DNA of 10,286 bases from Pseudomonas sp. (GTDB lineage Bacteria; Pseudomonadota; Gammaproteobacteria; Pseudomonadales; Pseudomonadaceae): positions 1 through 10,286 of the forward strand of contig SKFV01000250.1 in assembly GCA_007117785.1 (NCBI GenBank), read 5' to 3'. Made by a program: the position numbers and the translations under genes. The notes under the pieces are model-generated. The model searched no databases. It was not told where the DNA came from and was given only the letters and a program-made list of their open reading frames with translations. This document shows positions 6,168 to 10,286 of this stretch, piece by piece; position 1 is the first letter of the stretch, and every line of letters begins with the position of its first letter.

Positions 6168-8579
6168 ATGAGCACACTGACCATCCCCATCAACGGCATG
6201 AGCTGCGGCAGCTGCGTGAGTCGCGTGGAAAAGGCCTTGCGGCAGTCCGGCGCGGTGCAACAGGCCGAGGTCAATCTGGCCAGCGAATCCGCGCGGATCG
6301 AACTGGCCGATGACCAGCAATTGTCCCAGGTATGCGCTGACCTGCAGCAAGCCGGTTACTCGGTGCCACTGGACACCCGCCAGCTCAGCCTGAGCAATCT
6401 GTCCTGTGCGGGCTGTGTGCGCCGCAGCGAAACCGCATTATTGGGCGTGCCCGGTGTGGTCAAGGTGGAAGTCAACCTGGCCAGCGAACAGGCACGCGTC
6501 AGCTTTGTCAGTGGCACTGATCCGGACAGCCTGCTGGCAGCCCTGGCCAAAGCCGGCTATCCCGGCCAGTGGCTGGACATTGAGCAATCGCAAACCAGCC
6601 GTGAAGACGCGCAACAGCACAAGCTGCGCATCGAGAAACGCCACCTGATCGGCGCCGCCATCCTGAGCACACCACTGGCCTTTGCCATGTTTCCCGAGAT
6701 GCTCGGGCGCCCGGAGTGGATGCCACCAGCTTTCCTGCAACTGATTCTGGCCAGCATAGTGCAGTTCTGGTTTGGCGCGCGCTTCTATCAGGGTGCATGG
6801 CATGCCCTGCGCAACCGCACGGGCAACATGGATATACTGGTTGCCATGGGCACCACGGCAGGCTGGTCATTGAGTACCTGGAATGTACTGACCACACCCG
6901 CCGGGCAGATGCCGGTGCTCTTCTACGAGGCTTCTGCGGTCATTATCACCTTTGTGCTGCTCGGCAAGTATCTGGAAAGCCGGGCCAAGGGCCAGACGCT
7001 GGAAGCCATTCGCGCGCTGACGGCACTGCGGCCTGACCAGGCGCGCAAGCGAACCGCTACCGGTGATGAAATGCTGCCCCTGGCGCAGATTCAAAGCGGC
7101 GATCATATTGTTGTTCGCCCCGGCGAACGCATCCCGGTGGATGGCGAGGTCATTGAGGGTGGCAGCCATGTGGATGAATCCATGTTGACCGGTGAAAGCC
7201 TGCCAGTCAGCCGCCAGCTGGGTGATAGCGTCAGCGCTGGCTCGATGAACCAGGACGGCGTATTGCTGATCAATACCACCGGCGTTGGCCAGGACACTCT
7301 GCTGGCACGGATCGTTCGCCTGGTGGAAAGCGCCCAAGCCTCGAAAGCTCCCATCCAGCGACTGGTGGATCGGGTCAGCGCAGTCTTTGTGCCTATTGTG
7401 GTGGTGATCGCCTTGCTCACCTGGAGCATTGGCAGCCTCTTTGTAGGGCCGCAAATGGCTCTGCTCAATGCCATCGCCGTACTGGTGATTGCCTGCCCCT
7501 GTGCGCTAGGCCTGGCTACGCCGACCGCGATCATGGTGGGCACCGGCGTTGCGGCGCGCAACGGTATTCTGATCCGCGATGCCGAAGCACTGGAGCTGGC
7601 CCACGGCATTGATACCGTGATTTTCGACAAGACTGGCACCCTGACTGAGGGCAAACCGGCGGTACAAGCTTTTATTGCCCTGGGCGACAACACGGCCGAG
7701 TCAGCCTTGCAGCAGGCCCTCGCCTTGCAGCAGGACGCCGAACACCCATTGGCCGAAGCGCTGCGCCAATACGCCGAACAACAAGGTGCAAGCGCTGACC
7801 GGGTCACTGATTTCACCGTGCATGCCGGTCGTGGCACCAGTGGCAACCTGAACGGGCAGCGGCTCTGGCTGGGCAATGCCGGTTTGATGCGACAGCAGGG
7901 GCTGGACCTTGCCCCCTGGCAAGCGCAGGTTGCCGAACAGGAAGCTCAGGGGCATACCCTGTCCTGGTTGGCCGCCGAGCGCGACGGACAGGCTGAAGTG
8001 GTCGCGCTGATTGCCTATGCCGACAGCCTGAAGCCTGGTGCCCGGGAAACCGTGGAACAGCTGCGCGCCAGCGGCATTGAAAGCTGGCTGGTCAGTGGTG
8101 ATAACCAGGCCGCGGTACAAGCCATTGCCACCCAACTGGGTATTGATCAGGTGCGTGCTCAGGTGCTACCGCAAGACAAGGCAACCGTCGTCAACGAACT
8201 GCGCGAACAGGGCCGCAAAGTCGCCATGATTGGTGACGGTATCAATGATGCGCCTGCCTTGGCCGCAGCCGATGTCGGTATGGCCATGGCCACAGGTACT
8301 GACGTGGCGATGCACAGCGCCGGGATTACCCTGATGCGCGGCGAGCTGCAGCTGATTCCAGCCGCCTTGCAAGTATCCCGTAAGACCTGGGCGAAGATTC
8401 GCCAGAACCTGTTCTGGGCCTTTATCTATAACAGCCTGGGTATTCCTTTGGCCGCGATTGGCCTGCTGACACCGATGATGGCCGGCGCCATGATGGCGGC
8501 CAGCAGCGTCAGCGTGGTCACCAATGCGCTGTTACTCAAACGCTGGCAACCGGAGATCAAACGCCATGAACATCAGTGA
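6168..8579 (+). CDS. copA: Cu(I)-exporting P1B-type ATPase CopA
   Basis: The 803-residue inner-membrane pump uses ATP to export Cu(I) from cytoplasm to periplasm. It has two N-terminal heavy-metal-binding domains, GMSCGSC (10-16) and a second with C80/C83 (NLSCAGC, where Leu replaces the usual Met before the Cys). Both contain EVNLASE (34-40 and 101-107), consistent with domain duplication. Then follow the actuator TGES (341-344), membrane motif CPC (443-445), phosphorylated D487 in DKTGT, the ATP-binding HP at 526-527, GDGIND (689-694), and the last membrane pair with YN (754-755) and MAASS (776-780), the Cu(I) P1B-1 signature. ATG 6168 is chosen because CGGAGG (6157-6162) lies 5 nt upstream and the protein begins at the first metal-binding domain; the upstream in-frame GTG 6141 directly abuts the -10 hexamer. 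cueR overlaps its 3' end by 14 nt. Confidence 0.97.
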   Translation: MSTLTIPINGMSCGSCVSRVEKALRQSGAVQQAEVNLASESARIELADDQQLSQVCADLQQAGYSVPLDTRQLSLSNLSCAGCVRRSETALLGVPGVVKVEVNLASEQARVSFVSGTDPDSLLAALAKAGYPGQWLDIEQSQTSREDAQQHKLRIEKRHLIGAAILSTPLAFAMFPEMLGRPEWMPPAFLQLILASIVQFWFGARFYQGAWHALRNRTGNMDILVAMGTTAGWSLSTWNVLTTPAGQMPVLFYEASAVIITFVLLGKYLESRAKGQTLEAIRALTALRPDQARKRTATGDEMLPLAQIQSGDHIVVRPGERIPVDGEVIEGGSHVDESMLTGESLPVSRQLGDSVSAGSMNQDGVLLINTTGVGQDTLLARIVRLVESAQASKAPIQRLVDRVSAVFVPIVVVIALLTWSIGSLFVGPQMALLNAIAVLVIACPCALGLATPTAIMVGTGVAARNGILIRDAEALELAHGIDTVIFDKTGTLTEGKPAVQAFIALGDNTAESALQQALALQQDAEHPLAEALRQYAEQQGASADRVTDFTVHAGRGTSGNLNGQRLWLGNAGLMRQQGLDLAPWQAQVAEQEAQGHTLSWLAAERDGQAEVVALIAYADSLKPGARETVEQLRASGIESWLVSGDNQAAVQAIATQLGIDQVRAQVLPQDKATVVNELREQGRKVAMIGDGINDAPALAAADVGMAMATGTDVAMHSAGITLMRGELQLIPAALQVSRKTWAKIRQNLFWAFIYNSLGIPLAAIGLLTPMMAGAMMAASSVSVVTNALLLKRWQPEIKRHEHQ

Positions 8580-8958
8580 GGTCGCCAAGGCCAGTGGCCT
8601 GAGCCCACGCATGATCCGGCACTATGAGCAGATTGGTCTGCTGCCCGAGGTGGCGCGCAATACCTCGGGTTACCGTGATTATACTGACACCGAGTTGCAC
8701 AGCTTGCGCTTTATCCAGCATGCCCGCAGTCTGGGCTTTTCCATGGAGCAGATCGCACAGCTACTGGCACTGTGGCAGGACCGTCAGCGCAGCAGTGGCG
8801 AGGTAAAGCAACTGGTGCAGGGGCATTTGCATGAGCTGGAGCACAAGATCGAGGATTTGCAGGCCATGCACGCCACCCTGGCGCAGCTGGCTGACTGCTG
8901 CCACGGTGATAACCGTCCCGAATGCCCGATTCTGGATACCCTGGCCAATGCCCGCTGA
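8566..8958 (+). CDS. cueR: Cu(I)-responsive MerR-family activator CueR
   Basis: The 130-residue cytoplasmic regulator has an N-terminal MerR winged helix (NISEVAKASGLSPRMIRHYEQIGLL, then the wing GYRDY at 35-39), a long dimerisation helix (about 80-108) and the metal-binding loop. C112 and C120-P121 fall at the same positions as the Cu(I) ligands of E. coli CueR, and S77 matches the serine that marks monovalent-metal sensors (Cu, Ag, Au) rather than divalent ones. A third cysteine, C111, adjoins the site. The C-terminus stops soon after the loop (DTLANAR), without the CCHH tail of E. coli CueR. ATG 8566 has GGAG at 8552-8555. It overlaps the copA stop by 14 nt, so translation is probably coupled. 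It would activate the promoter at 6110-6140 by DNA distortion. Confidence 0.95.
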   Translation: MNISEVAKASGLSPRMIRHYEQIGLLPEVARNTSGYRDYTDTELHSLRFIQHARSLGFSMEQIAQLLALWQDRQRSSGEVKQLVQGHLHELEHKIEDLQAMHATLAQLADCCHGDNRPECPILDTLANAR

Positions 8959-9030
8959 GAGCAAGCCCTTGATCTCCACGCCCTGGTGGCTCGCGATGAC
9001 GGCAATGGGTGATTGAGGAGCGCCGCCTGT
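8959..9030. other. Short convergent intergenic region cueR / flgL
   Basis: These 72 nt separate the stops of cueR (+) and flgL (-). I see no U-tract terminator for either gene. The frame opening at ATG 8948, inside the end of cueR, runs 22 codons to TGA 9014-9016, but lacks a clear ribosome binding site or recognisable product. Confidence 0.4.
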
Positions 9031-9052
9031 TTAACGAATAAAGTTGAACAGG
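9026..9052. repeat. Inverted repeat spanning the flgL stop codon
   Basis: CCTGTTTAAC (9026-9035) and GTTGAACAGG (9043-9052) pair over 10 positions with one wobble and a 7-nt loop. The structure includes the last codons and the TAA of flgL. Neither strand has a T-run after it, so it is at best a weak or Rho-assisted terminator for the convergent cueR and flgL transcripts, or an mRNA-end stabilising hairpin. Confidence 0.35.
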
Positions 9053-10286
9053 TTAAGGCTGCTGATCTTGACGAAGCTCTGCTGCGCCGCCTCCAGCACC
9101 ACACTCTGCAGACTCAGCCGGCTCAGCGCTTCGGCGTAGTCCAGATCTTCCAGTTCCGAGGTAATGGTCTGATTGATCAACTTGGCTTCAGCCAGTTCAT
9201 TTTCCGATGAGTCAATGATATTCAGTCGCGCGCCCAGACTGGTTTGCACCCCGAGCACCTTGTTCATCGCGTTATCAATATTGGTCACCGACAGGCTAAG
9301 CACATCACGCCGCTGCAAACGGCTTTCGACGTCATCACTGTCATTGGCCAGCGTCTCACGCAACAGCGCTACGGTATCCAGGATACTGCGTTTTTCCCGA
9401 TTGCCACTGTCGGGGTCCAGATCACCGCGCTCGACAGTAAACGCATCGCCCTCTTGCAGCTCACCATCCAGCTTCACCACTACGCCGGCATAGCGAATGC
9501 TGAAGCTACCATCGGGGCCGGCTTCAAGATCACCGGTAGCCAACGAGTTACCATCCGGATCGGTAATTTCAAAGTTATCACCCCCTGCACCTATGGTGAT
9601 GGTGACGCTGCCAAGCGGATAAAAATTCAGGTCGTACTGCCGCTTGTTTTCCACCTCACCCAGAGAAATACGCACGTTACCCGGGTTTGCCGGATCGGCT
9701 GGCTGGGCAGCCGTATTAACCCGGTTCACATTAGCGACATCCACGAACAGCGACTTGCCATTATCATTGATGGCGATCATTTTCGAGCTACCGATCTGGA
9801 TCGAACGCTGGCCTTCATCGCCCTGATAGGTATAACTGCCATCAGACTCACGTACAAAGGGGGCCTGGTCGCTCTCGTAGCCACCAAACAGATACTCGCC
9901 ACGTGCATTGCGCGTATTGAACAACTGAAACAGCTCGTCTTCCAGTTGCTCGAGCTCTTGAGAAAGGGCTACGCGGTCCTTGGCATCGTAAGCCCCGTTA
10001 CCCGCCAGCAGACTGATCTCGCGTACCCGCTGCAAGTTGTTATTGACCGCATTGAGGATGCTTTCTTCCTGTACCAGACTGTTTTTTGCAGCGCGCAGAT
10101 TGTCCTCATACTGCTTGATCTGGCTACCCTGCTGACCTAACTGCAACAAGCGCACTGTGGCTACCGGGTCATCCGCAGGCGACAGTATGCGCTTGCCGGA
10201 ACTGACCTGTTCCTGAGTACGTGAGACCTGGGAATAGTTATCCTGGATGCCACGAACACCGTTATTGAAAGCCTGTATGGTAGAGA
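9031..10286 (-). CDS. flgL: Flagellar hook-filament junction protein FlgL (5' end outside)
   Basis: About 417 residues are visible. The frame stays open to the window edge and begins STIQAFNNGVRGIQDNYSQV, so only about three residues (probably MRI) are missing. FlgL (HAP3) is exported by the flagellar type III system and joins FlgK to the flagellin filament. It has the flagellin-like N-terminal helices (GKRILSPADDPVAT, the NLRAAKNSL coiled coil, EISLLAGNGAYDAKDRVALSQELEQL), the motif ARGEYLFGGYES, a beta-rich central domain of about 170 residues, and a C-terminal helix region ending LNLFNFIR. The internal GTG at 10155 is not the start, because the conserved N-terminus lies upstream of it. The rest of the flagellar cluster (flgK and others) is expected beyond 10286. 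Its stop codon lies within an inverted repeat shared with the end of the copper operon. Confidence 0.95.
   Translation of the reverse strand, partial: STIQAFNNGVRGIQDNYSQVSRTQEQVSSGKRILSPADDPVATVRLLQLGQQGSQIKQYEDNLRAAKNSLVQEESILNAVNNNLQRVREISLLAGNGAYDAKDRVALSQELEQLEDELFQLFNTRNARGEYLFGGYESDQAPFVRESDGSYTYQGDEGQRSIQIGSSKMIAINDNGKSLFVDVANVNRVNTAAQPADPANPGNVRISLGEVENKRQYDLNFYPLGSVTITIGAGGDNFEITDPDGNSLATGDLEAGPDGSFSIRYAGVVVKLDGELQEGDAFTVERGDLDPDSGNREKRSILDTVALLRETLANDSDDVESRLQRRDVLSLSVTNIDNAMNKVLGVQTSLGARLNIIDSSENELAEAKLINQTITSELEDLDYAEALSRLSLQSVVLEAAQQSFVKISSLNLFNFIR

Noticed and set aside
8948..9016. 22-codon frame overlapping the end of cueR, as a small gene
   Set aside because: No clear Shine-Dalgarno and no recognisable protein; kept only as a possible remnant in the junction finding.
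9244..10140. 298-codon plus-strand frame opposite flgL
   Set aside because: Antisense shadow; FlgL has conserved N- and C-terminal flagellin-like regions on the other strand.

Overview
The window looks like chromosomal DNA of a Pseudomonas-type gammaproteobacterium, possibly the Halopseudomonas (P. pertucinogena) group. The reasons are moderately high GC, the order ffs / dnaX / ybaB / recR, and YbaB, DnaX, RecR, Tpm, CvrA and FlgL sequences that read like Pseudomonas versions. The genus is inference from remembered family sequences, since no search was possible. I see no insertion sequence, prophage, CRISPR array, tRNA or rRNA.

Layout: 1-300 (+) is the C-terminal end of a pirin-family protein. 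It converges on a minus-strand replication/repair operon, dnaX (3225-1243), ybaB/ebfC (1229-906) and recR (896-297), with gaps of 13 and 9 nt. Upstream of dnaX on the same strand is the 4.5S signal recognition particle RNA gene (about 3445-3333), with a recognisable promoter. A perfect DnaA box (TTATCCACA) lies 10 nt upstream of the dnaX ATG. Further upstream on the minus strand is tpm, a thiopurine/chalcogen S-methyltransferase (4186-3536). It is divergent from a K+/H+ antiporter gene, cvrA/nhaP2 (4343-6091, +).

Next on the plus strand is a copper efflux unit. It has a MerR-type promoter with a 19-bp spacer (6110-6140), the P1B-type copper ATPase copA (6168-8579), and the Cu(I)-responsive activator cueR (8566-8958), whose start overlaps the copA stop by 14 nt. 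CueR would sense cytoplasmic Cu(I) and activate this promoter, and CopA would pump Cu(I) to the periplasm. Because cueR is downstream in the same unit, the circuit may feed back on itself. The window closes with flgL, the second hook-filament junction protein (minus strand, missing only its first few codons beyond 10286). It marks the end of a flagellar gene cluster.

Nearly all the sequence is well-known core biology and no clearly new system was found. The points most worth checking are the DnaA box at dnaX, the absence of a visible frameshift signal in dnaX, two substitutions in the RecR Toprim domain, the SRP RNA promoter with its embedded dyad, and the copA-cueR feedback arrangement.
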